Assembly: GCA_902468695.1 (NCBI GenBank)
Contig: CABQZS010000007.1
Location: forward strand, 1 to 19,777
Direction of reading: 5' to 3'
DNA length: 19,777 bases
Source: an uncultured Collinsella sp.
Lineage (GTDB): Bacteria > Actinomycetota > Coriobacteriia > Coriobacteriales > Coriobacteriaceae
In this document: positions 13,639 to 19,777 of the stretch, piece after piece
Layout of the letters: each line of letters begins with the position of its first letter
Position numbering within the stretch: the stretch's first letter is position 1
Program-made: the position numbers and the translations under genes
Notes under the pieces: generated by a model
Seen by the model: the letters and a program-made list of their open reading frames with translations, nothing else
What the model was told of the DNA's origin: nothing
Database searches by the model: none

Positions 13639-13661
13639 AGACCGCACCCGTCCTCCTGTTC

Positions 13662-13718
13662 ATCTCAATCTGTAACATCTAGCCGAGTTTTCGGGTCCCA
13701 CCTGTTACAGACTTAGAC
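13662..13718. repeat. 57-bp hairpin repeat, copy 3 (type A)
   Basis: This is a single type A element with arms ATCTCAATCTGTAACA and TGTTACAGACTTAGAC and the 25-nt loop starting TCTAGCCGAG as in copy 1. Pairing continues outward through CCTGTTC/GAGCAGG. It sits in the convergent gap between the module 2 transporter and the module 3 repressor. Confidence 0.78.
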
Positions 13719-13735
13719 GAGCAGGCCGAGCACGT

Positions 13736-14794
13736 CTACGCCCGCAAATCCCGCACGCTCGCGCGCTCGACCAACACACCCGAGACGAGCGTACGGCTTC
13801 TGGAGCTCGGGGCTTCCAGACCTGCGACGACCTCGTTAAGCGCACGGATGCCCAGCTCGCGGTGGCGAAACTTCACCGACGTCAGAATCGAGTTGGGAAT
13901 CGTCTTGTAGAGCTCATCGTCGAAGCCGATCACGGACACGTCGTCGGGCACACTGAGCCCTTTGTCACGTAGAGCCATCATCACGCCGTTTGCCATGCAG
14001 TCGTTAGCCGCGAGGACCGCCGTGCAATCGGGTTTATCGGCAAGCACAAGGCCCGCAGCATAGCCACTATCCGCATTCCAATCGCCTTGCAGAGGCTCGG
14101 GCGGCTCAATGCCACGCGTCTCGAGTGCCGCACGCCAACCTTTCATACGGCACTGGCTCGACAGCGACTCTTTCTTACCAGAGACGAAGTACACGTTCTT
14201 GTGCCCGCGATTCAAGAAGTACTCGCACGCCATACGAGCGCCGCCCTCTTGATCGTCACTGACGGTGGAGCAGGTAGGATGCTCCATCGGTGTGATAATC
14301 ACCGTCTTGAGGTCTTTCGGCGCCTCAAAGCTATCAAAGTCATCGACCATCTGACGCAGGTTGAAGATCATGCCATCAACAGGCAGCTGCGACATCCTAC
14401 GCGCCGCATCGGCAAGAGTCATCTTCTCACCTCCGCACTTCTTAATCATCGTGAGCGCAAAGCCTCGCTCTTCGGCGGCATCGGCAATACCGTCAATCAT
14501 GTCCACGGCACCGCCCGACAAGTGGAACAGCACCACGCCGATGCACCCGTAACGACCCAACTTGAGTGAACGCGCGGCAAAGTTCGCCCGGAACCCAAGC
14601 GCCTCCATGGCCGCATGGACCCTATCGCGTGTCGACTCTCGCACGCTATCGGGCTCGTTGATCACACGCGAAACCGTCTTGAGAGAAACACCCGCAGCAA
14701 TCGCCACATCGTTCATTGAGACATTTTTCTTGTCCATCGTTGCCACTACTTCTCCAGTCGGTTTTGCATCGCTTGTTTTTTTGTGTTCTAGCAT
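13736..14794 (-). CDS. LacI-family transcriptional repressor, module 3
   Basis: This 352-aa regulator has its helix-turn-helix at about residues 27-46 (MNDVAIAAGVSLKTVSR, specificity pair Leu-Lys), hinge FRANFAARSLKLG, and effector domain with AANDCMANG and DVSVIGFDDE. All three repressors share a CSTV/CTTI segment followed by a DQ dipeptide, which supports common descent by duplication. The ATG at 14794 has AGG at good spacing; an ATG at 14737 would give 333 aa, closer to the siblings, and remains possible. It is divergent from the module 3 transporter, upstream of which lies a perfect 24-bp palindrome, its likely operator. Confidence 0.92.
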   Translation of the reverse strand: MLEHKKTSDAKPTGEVVATMDKKNVSMNDVAIAAGVSLKTVSRVINEPDSVRESTRDRVHAAMEALGFRANFAARSLKLGRYGCIGVVLFHLSGGAVDMIDGIADAAEERGFALTMIKKCGGEKMTLADAARRMSQLPVDGMIFNLRQMVDDFDSFEAPKDLKTVIITPMEHPTCSTVSDDQEGGARMACEYFLNRGHKNVYFVSGKKESLSSQCRMKGWRAALETRGIEPPEPLQGDWNADSGYAAGLVLADKPDCTAVLAANDCMANGVMMALRDKGLSVPDDVSVIGFDDELYKTIPNSILTSVKFRHRELGIRALNEVVAGLEAPSSRSRTLVSGVLVERASVRDLRA

Positions 14795-14841
14795 ACACTA
14801 CCTGCCTGACTGATAAATCAGCCGTTTATCGGACGATATCG

Positions 14842-14850
14842 ACCGTTCAC
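14842..14850 (+). promoter_or_regulatory. Recurrent motif ACCGTTCAC (copy 5)
   Basis: ACCGTTCAC lies in the module 3 divergent region, 27 bp before the first operator-like half-site. It completes the set in which the lacAB, lacF and three module upstream regions each carry the word. Confidence 0.4.
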
Positions 14851-14876
14851 CTGTAAATCCTTGTTGCTCTTCGAAA

Positions 14877-14895
14877 AATGTCTTACGTTGTCATT
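14877..14895 (+). promoter_or_regulatory. Degenerate LacI-type operator, module 3
   Basis: AATGTCTTACGTTGTCATT has a right half (ACGTTGTCATT) identical to the palindrome 23 bp downstream, while the left half is poorly conserved. It could be a weaker second site about two helical turns away. Confidence 0.5.
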
Positions 14896-14897
14896 AA

Positions 14898-14921
14898 CGA
14901 AATGACAACGTTGTCATTTCG
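14898..14921 (+). promoter_or_regulatory. Perfect palindromic LacI-type operator, module 3
   Basis: This is a 24-bp perfect palindrome whose central 18 bases are AATGACAACGTTGTCATT. The ends and ACGT centre match the other modules, while the inner GACA/TGTC bases are specific to this module. It lies 102 bp upstream of the transporter start and about the same distance from the repressor start. Confidence 0.75.
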
Positions 14922-15022
14922 CAATGCCTTCCTTGAGCAGGAAGGTTTCCGGGCAGTCCTGACCATCCATCGACGACCAGTTCCATCCACATGCATCGCG
15001 CATCAAGTAGCAAAGGAGCTCT

Positions 15023-16801
15023 ATGGACGCCATCGTAAAGATGCTCGAGAAGCATCAACCGTTCTTCGAGAAGATCTCGAGGAACATCTACCTCCAGGCC
15101 ATCAAAGACGGATTCCTTGGGTGCATGCCCATCGTCCTTACCTCTTCGATCTTTCTGCTGATCGCCACCCTTCCCGGCGTAGTTGGCATCACGCTGCCCC
15201 AGCCGCTCATCGACTGGTGCAACAAGCTGTACAACTTCACCATGGGCGTCATGGGCATCATGGTTGCCGGCACCACCGCCAAGAACTTCACGGCTTCCAT
15301 GAACCGTCGCATGCCCGCCGGCAAGGTGCTCAACGACGGCTCCACCATGGTTGCCGCCCAGTGCAGCATGCTGCTGCTCGCTGTTACGCAGTTCACCACC
15401 AAGTTCAACGGCTCCGAGCTTTCTGTCTTCGATTGCACCAGCATGGGTACGCGCGGTCTGTTCTCGGCCTATATCGCCGCGTTCATTACCGTGTGGGTCT
15501 ATAAGTTCTGCGTCTCGCGCGATCTGACCATTAAGCTGCCCAAGGAGGTTCCGGGCGCCATCGCTCAGAACTTCCGCGACATCATCCCCTTTGGCGGCGC
15601 TGTCATCATCTGCGGCATCATCGATGTTGTCGTGCGCAACCTCATGGGCGTTCCGTTCTCCGAGCTGCTCATCAAGCTGCTCTCCCCGCTCTTCACTGCG
15701 GCAGAAACCTATCCTGGCCTTATCCTTATCCAGGCAGCCACCGCGTTCTTCTGGTTCATCGGTGTCCATGGTCCTTCGATTGTCCAGCCGGGCATCGACC
15801 CCATCCGTCTTGCCAACCAGGCCGAGAACCTGCAGGTTCTGCTGGCCGGCGGCCACCCCGCCCACTCCCTCACCTTTAACATGTCGCTCGTGGGTTAGTT
15901 CGGCGGCACCGGCGCCACGTTCATCGTGCCGCTTCTGCTGATTCTCTTTATGAAGTCCAAGCAGCTCAAAGCCGTCGGTAAGGCCTCGATCGTTCCTGTT
16001 GCCTTCGCCGTCAACGAGCCGCTGCTCTTTGGCGCGCCGATGATCCTTAACCCCTACATGCTCATCCCCTTTGTTGCCGCTGGCTGCGTCAACGTAAGCG
16101 TTGCCAAGTTCTTTATCGACAATGTGGGCATGAACGGCTTCTCCTTCGTGGTGCCTTGGGCTACCCCTGCCCCCATCGGTATCTTCATCACCACGAACTT
16201 CCAGCTTATCGCCCTGGTGTTTGTCGCAATCATCATCTTGCTGGACGCCATCATTTACCTGCCGTTCTTGAAGGCATACGATAAGCTGCTCTGCGACCAG
16301 GAGGCCGAGCGCGCCGCCGAGCTGGGTCTCGAGTCCGATGGTGCTGCCACCATCGCCGCCAGCACCTCTGCGCCCGCCATCGAGCAGACCGCCGCTGCCG
16401 TCGAGCCGACCGCCGCTGCCGCCGACAGCAAACCTGTCGCCGATCAGCCCGAGCCCGCCTCCGACGCATCCGCTAAGAAGGATGTCGACGGTCTGAAGGT
16501 CCTCGTCCTGTGCGCCGGCGCCGGCACCTCTGCCATGCTTGCCAACGCCATCAAGGAAGGTGCTGCGCAGACCGGAGAGAACATCGCTTCCTCCGCAGGC
16601 GCCTATGGTCAGCACACTGCCATCATGGATCAGTACGACGTCATCGTGCTCGCCCCGCAGGTTCGTAGCTACTACAACGACATGAAGGCCGACACCGATC
16701 GCCTGGGCATTAAGCTGCTCGCTCCCCGCGGTAAGGAATATATCGACCTTACTCGCGACCCCGCTGGCGCCATCAAGTGGCTCCGCGAGAACCTCGACTA
16801 G
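15023..16801 (+). pseudogene. lacE: PTS lactose-type EIICB transporter, module 3, interrupted by in-frame TAG
   Basis: The reading frame spans 592 sense-frame codons and is intact on both sides of a TAG at 15896-15898 (codon 292). The first part holds EIIC up to GVHGPSIVQP (His249) and the AGGHPA region. The frame resumes at once with FGGTGATFIVP, VNEPLLF, an Ala-rich linker and EIIB with VLVLCAGAGTSAMLANAI. The module 2 homologue has Glu where the TAG falls (IGELGGTGATF), so a single base change explains it. A GTG at 15926 could start the second fragment, but no Shine-Dalgarno is evident. AAAGGAG precedes the first ATG. As written, the product would lose the end of EIIC and all of EIIB and be non-functional unless read through. 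It may be a recent nonsense mutation or a sequence error. Confidence 0.85.
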
Positions 16802-16815
16802 TTCCTCCCTCTGTT

Positions 16816-16842
16816 GGTGCCCGGATTCCCGGTTCGGGCACC
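16816..16842 (+). terminator. Intercistronic hairpin between EIICB and LacG, module 3
   Basis: Perfect 8-bp arms GGTGCCCG and CGGGCACC are followed by TCTCCCTATTCG, with no U-tract. All three modules have a hairpin at this junction, although the sequences differ. Confidence 0.5.
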
Positions 16843-16876
16843 TCTCCCTATTCGTATCCCACAGAAAGGATGACTC

Positions 16877-18298
16877 ATGACCAACCCCATGCAGTTCCCC
16901 GACGGCTTTGTGTTTGGCGGCGCCACCGCTGCTTACCAGGTTGAGGGCGAGACCCGTACACACGGCAAGGGCAAAGTGCCCTGGGACGATTTCCTGGCTG
17001 CTCAGGGCCGTTTCTCCCCCGACCCCGCAAGCGATTTCTACAACAAGTACCCGGTCGATATCGACCTGTGCCAGCGCTTCGGCATCAACGGCATTCGTGT
17101 CTCCATCGCTTGGAGCCGTATCTTCCCCAGCGGCACTGGTGAGATTAACCCCGAGGGTGTTGCCTTCTATCACGAGCTCTTTGCCACCTGCAATAAAGCC
17201 GGCGTTATCCCCTATGTCACGCTCGATCACTTTGATACGCCCGAGGCCTTTTACCAGAACGGCGGCGAGGGCTTCCTGACGCGCACGACGATCGACGCCT
17301 TTGTCGAGTACGCCAAGTTCTGCTTTGCCGAGTTCACCGAGGTCAAGCACTGGTTTACCTTTAACGAGATTCCCGCGACCGCCGAGGGCAGCTTTATCGT
17401 CGGCAACTGGCCGCACGGCGAGAAGTATCGCCTGGATAAGGCCTTCCAGCTCATGCACAACATGATGGTGGCCCATGCCAAGGCCGTCGTCGCCTTCCAC
17501 GAGGGCGGCTTTGAGGGCGAGATCGGCATTGTCCAGAACCTGGAGCCCAAGTATCCCCTCGACCCCAACAACGCCACCGACTGCGAGGCAGCTCGCATGG
17601 CCGACGTCATCAACAACCGCTGGGTACTCGACGCCACCTTCCGCGGCCACTATGCAGCCGACACCATGGAGGCTGCGACCAAGCTGGCCCATATCGCCGG
17701 CGGCGAGCTCGACGTCCGCGACGAGGACATCGCCGCGCTGACCGCCGCGCTCCCCTACAACGATTGCCTGGGCGTCAACACCTACAAGTGCCAGTTCCTG
17801 CGTGCCGCCGAGGGCGAAAACGACATCAACCACAATGGCACCGGTGACAAGGGCTCCTCGCGCTGGTTCCTCAAGGGCGTGGGCGAGTCATGCGTGCGCG
17901 AAGGCGTACCCACCACCGATTGGGACTGGATTATCTATCCCGAAGGCCTCTACGACCTGCTGCTCCGCATTAAGAACGATTACCCCAACTACAAGAAAAT
18001 CTACATCACCGAGAACGGCATGGGCTATAAGGACGACTTCGAGGACGGCTTTATCGACGACGCCCCTCGCATCGACTACATGCGTCAGCATCTCGCATGG
18101 ATCCTCAAGGCGATTGACGGCGGCGTGAACGTCGACGGCTACTTTGTGTGGTCGCTGCAGGACCAGTTCTCCTGGACCAACGGCTATAACAAGCGCTATG
18201 GCCTGTTCTACATCGACTTTGAGACCCAGAAGCGCTATCCCAAGGCGAGCGCGTACTGGTACAAGAACGTCGCGGAGACCGGCCTGCTCATGGCCTAA
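16877..18298 (+). CDS. lacG: 6-phospho-beta-galactosidase (GH1), module 3
   Basis: This 473-aa enzyme is close to the module 1 LacG. It has FVFGGATAAYQVEGETRTHGKG, acid/base Glu164 in TFNEI, nucleophile Glu379 in ITENGMG, and phosphate loop SWTNGYNKRYG with Ser432, Trp433, Lys439 and Tyr441. The barrel motif LHHFD of modules 1 and 2 is LDHFD here (Asp118); that position varies across GH1, so activity should be kept while the sugar site may differ. AGAAAGGATG supports the start. All catalytic residues are intact although the transporter gene upstream is interrupted, so the hydrolase may serve sugars from the other two transporters or the interruption may be very recent. It ends in a strong terminator. 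Confidence 0.95.
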   Translation: MTNPMQFPDGFVFGGATAAYQVEGETRTHGKGKVPWDDFLAAQGRFSPDPASDFYNKYPVDIDLCQRFGINGIRVSIAWSRIFPSGTGEINPEGVAFYHELFATCNKAGVIPYVTLDHFDTPEAFYQNGGEGFLTRTTIDAFVEYAKFCFAEFTEVKHWFTFNEIPATAEGSFIVGNWPHGEKYRLDKAFQLMHNMMVAHAKAVVAFHEGGFEGEIGIVQNLEPKYPLDPNNATDCEAARMADVINNRWVLDATFRGHYAADTMEAATKLAHIAGGELDVRDEDIAALTAALPYNDCLGVNTYKCQFLRAAEGENDINHNGTGDKGSSRWFLKGVGESCVREGVPTTDWDWIIYPEGLYDLLLRIKNDYPNYKKIYITENGMGYKDDFEDGFIDDAPRIDYMRQHLAWILKAIDGGVNVDGYFVWSLQDQFSWTNGYNKRYGLFYIDFETQKRYPKASAYWYKNVAETGLLMA

Positions 18299-18320
18299 CT
18301 TCAGCCGCGTATCCCCTGTC

Positions 18321-18370
18321 GGCCGCATGCGAATCCCCCACGGGTTCGCATGCGGCCTTTTTTGTTTTTG
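18321..18370 (+). terminator. Intrinsic terminator of module 3 operon
   Basis: Perfect 13-bp arms GGCCGCATGCGAA (18321-18333) and TTCGCATGCGGCC (18345-18357) are followed by a long T-rich run. It is a textbook Rho-independent terminator 22 bp after the lacG stop. Confidence 0.93.
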
Positions 18371-18391
18371 GTGAGCCCGAGCAGGCCGTTT

Positions 18392-18448
18392 ATCTCGATC
18401 TGTAACATCTAGCAGGGATTTTCAATCCTAACTGTTATAGATTTAGAC
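18392..18448. repeat. 57-bp hairpin repeat, copy 4 (type A variant)
   Basis: The arms are ATCTCGATCTGTAACA and TGTTATAGATTTAGAC. The 25-nt loop keeps the TCTAGC start but has changed to contain its own hairpin, GGATT-TTC-AATCC. Length is unchanged despite the divergence. Confidence 0.75.
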
Positions 18449-18471
18449 GAACGGGCGACCAGGGCTGAAAG

Positions 18472-18528
18472 ATCTCAATCTGTAACACGTAGCCCACTTT
18501 TAACCGTCTAACTGTTACAGATCGAGAC
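18472..18528. repeat. 57-bp hairpin repeat, copy 5 (type B)
   Basis: The arms ATCTCAATCTGTAACA and TGTTACAGATCGAGAC and a loop starting CGTAGCCCACTTTTAACC match copy 2 closely. It begins 80 bp after copy 4, the same A-B arrangement as copies 1 and 2. Confidence 0.78.
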
Positions 18529-18582
18529 AATAAGATAGTCAAATCCGAACTTTCCAAGCAGTTATAAAGCATGGTTTCTAGT

Positions 18583-18657
18583 TTTCGGTATCACGAACAT
18601 ACTTTCGGTATCATTTAATGATATTATGATATCGAAAGTATGTTCGTGATACCGAAA
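18583..18657. promoter_or_regulatory. Near-perfect 31-bp inverted repeat operator upstream of the Fic gene
   Basis: Arms 18583-18613 and 18627-18657 match at 30 of 31 positions around a 13-nt AT-rich spacer. Each arm holds two copies of an 11-mer (TTTCGGTATCA, or its complement) 20 bp apart, so there are four half-sites. The AT-rich spacer could include a -10 element (TATTAT or TATGAT), and the right arm overlaps the AAAGGAG ribosome binding site. This fits an autoregulatory operator or an RNA hairpin limiting translation. Confidence 0.75.
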
Positions 18658-18665
18658 GGAGCCGC

Positions 18666-19777
18666 ATGCGCCAGTTCGATTACACCACAGTCCCAGCGGA
18701 ACTCGAAGCAACTCCAATCACCAACCTCCTCCTCTCGATACGCGAGCATAAAGGCCGTCAGCTTGCTCTGAGTCAAGTCAAACCCGAGCTTCTATCGTCC
18801 CTAATGGAGGAGGCTAAGATCCAAAGCACCCGGTCCTCCAACGGACTTGAAGGAATTGTTACCACCCAAAAAAGACTCAAAGCGATCATGGCGTATTCCG
18901 CCAAGCCAAGCTCCCGCGCAGAGGAAGAAATTGCTGGATACCGAGATGTGCTGTCGCTTATTCACGAGCAACACGATTCCATTCCCGTAACGCCATCGGT
19001 CATTCTGCAGTTGCATCGTGACCTCATGGCGCACACGGCAATCTCGTATGGAGGCCATTGGAAAGATAGCGATAACGAAATCGTCTCCATTGACGATCAA
19101 GGAAATCGATTTGTGCGCTTTAGGCCCCCTTCGGCCCTAGCAACCCCGGGACTTATTAAAGAAGCCTGCCAGTCCCTCAACGATGCTTTATCTCGCCAAG
19201 TTTGCGATCCCCTCCTTATATCGCTCCGCTTTATCTTCGATTTTGTTAGCATTCATCCCTTCAACGATGGCAATGGCAGGATGAGCCGGCTCCTTACAAC
19301 GCTGCTGCTCGAAAAGACTGGATACGACGTTGCGCGTTACATCAGCATCGAACGACTTATTGAAGACAACAAAGCGCTTTACTACAACGCTCTCGCTGCA
19401 AGCTCCACTGGATGGAATGAAAATCAAAACACCGAAGTACCCTTTATCCGTTTCATGCTCGGAACAACCCTGGCCGCCTACCGACAGCTCGAGCAGCGTA
19501 CCTTAATTGAATCAAGCACTCGTCCCATGTCGAAGCAAGCGCGCATCGCCGTTCTATTTCAACAGAGACCCGGCGTCATTAAGAAATCCGACATCCGATC
19601 CAACTGCCCCGATATCAGCGAGGTCACCGTTAAACGAACCCTCGGTCAGCTTGTTAGTTGCAGCGCAATCGAAAAAACAGGAGCGGGTCGTTCGACAGGC
19701 TACATACTCAAAGACGTCCATGCTCTAGAACTATTCTTGCAATCCACAATACCCGATAGCGAGGCCGCAATAACAAA
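18666..19777 (+). CDS. Fic-domain protein (class II) with C-terminal winged helix, 3' end outside window
   Basis: Fic proteins usually transfer AMP from ATP to a target protein hydroxyl. The frame is open for 370 codons to the window edge. It contains a Fic N-terminal region (about 1-80), the class II inhibitory motif SNGLEG (Ser58, Glu62, Gly63), and the catalytic HPFNDGNGRMSR (His197 to Arg208). The C-terminal part (about 290-350) looks like a winged helix (SKQARIAVLF, VTVKRTLGQLV, GRSTGYIL). This layout resembles SoFic-type proteins of about 370 residues, so little is missing. AAAGGAG precedes the ATG. Third-position GC is visibly lower than in the lac genes, suggesting transfer. The target is unknown. 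With the inhibitory Glu present, activity should be low by default and relieved by a partner, oligomer change or self-modification. Confidence 0.9.
   Translation, partial: MRQFDYTTVPAELEATPITNLLLSIREHKGRQLALSQVKPELLSSLMEEAKIQSTRSSNGLEGIVTTQKRLKAIMAYSAKPSSRAEEEIAGYRDVLSLIHEQHDSIPVTPSVILQLHRDLMAHTAISYGGHWKDSDNEIVSIDDQGNRFVRFRPPSALATPGLIKEACQSLNDALSRQVCDPLLISLRFIFDFVSIHPFNDGNGRMSRLLTTLLLEKTGYDVARYISIERLIEDNKALYYNALAASSTGWNENQNTEVPFIRFMLGTTLAAYRQLEQRTLIESSTRPMSKQARIAVLFQQRPGVIKKSDIRSNCPDISEVTVKRTLGQLVSCSAIEKTGAGRSTGYILKDVHALELFLQSTIPDSEAAIT

Noticed and set aside
15896..15898. Pyrrolysine or programmed recoding at the TAG
   Set aside because: No recoding element is evident, and pyrrolysine is known mainly from methylamine methyltransferases in organisms with the pyl genes. 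A homologous Glu position one base away from TAG makes a nonsense mutation or sequence error more likely.
14894..17833. A 979-codon open frame on the minus strand across the module 3 transporter and lacG
   Set aside because: It is antisense to clearly homologous genes and its product is repetitive in Gly, Val, Asp and Ala, as expected from the mirror of GC-rich codon use. It has no family motif and no sensible start context. The same applies to minus-strand frames at 11607-13631, 5187-6842 and 7080-8576.
8653..18528. The five repeats as a CRISPR array
   Set aside because: Copies are scattered in three intergenic regions thousands of bases apart. Each is a self-complementary 57-bp unit, there are no regularly spaced unique spacers, and no cas genes are present.
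18666..19777. Fic gene as one half of a two-gene toxin-antitoxin pair
   Set aside because: The inhibitory helix motif is inside the same protein (class II), and only repeats and a promoter region lie upstream. A partner beyond the right edge cannot be excluded but is not needed.

Overview
The window comes from a GC-rich bacterium with very high GC at third codon positions. It is probably a gut actinobacterium of the class Coriobacteriia, with Collinsella or a close relative as my best guess. This rests on base composition, AAAGGAG-type ribosome binding sites, and streptococcal-type lactose PTS proteins in a high-GC setting. No rRNA or tRNA is present to confirm it.

Almost the whole window is one lactose/galactoside phosphotransferase (PTS) locus. 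On the left, all on the minus strand, lie the tagatose-6-phosphate pathway genes lacA (1315-1743) and lacB (727-1251), a truncated lacX-type aldose 1-epimerase (1-349), an unrecognised membrane protein (2051-3082) and one PTS EIIA gene, lacF (3341-3679). Three paralogous modules follow. Each pairs a minus-strand LacI-family repressor with divergently transcribed genes for a lactose-type EIIC-EIIB transporter and a GH1 6-phospho-beta-galactosidase. Module 1 is repressor 3894-4898, EIICB 5256-7031 and LacG 7098-8537. Module 2 is repressor 8805-9833, LacG 10178-11626 and EIICB 11802-13562, with enzyme and transporter order swapped. Module 3 is repressor 13736-14794, EIICB 15023-16801 interrupted by an in-frame TAG at 15896, and LacG 16877-18298.

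Inferred working model: LacF passes phosphate to the EIIB domains of the three transporters. Different beta-galactosides enter as 6-phosphates, the LacG enzymes cleave them, and LacA/LacB isomerise galactose-6-phosphate to tagatose-6-phosphate. The kinase and aldolase (lacC, lacD) are not in the window. Each divergent region carries AATG-N10-CATT sites centred on ACGT, with module-specific inner bases, as expected for three diverged LacI repressors. Two further motifs, TGTTCGAnnnTGTTCA and ACCGTTCAC, link lacAB, lacF and the modules and suggest a shared regulator encoded elsewhere.

The right end (18666 onward) holds a Fic-domain protein with a class II inhibitory motif and a C-terminal winged helix. 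Its gene is less GC-rich and is preceded by a near-perfect 31-bp inverted repeat. Five copies of a 57-bp hairpin element lie in the intergenic regions at 8653-8790, 13662-13718 and 18392-18528.
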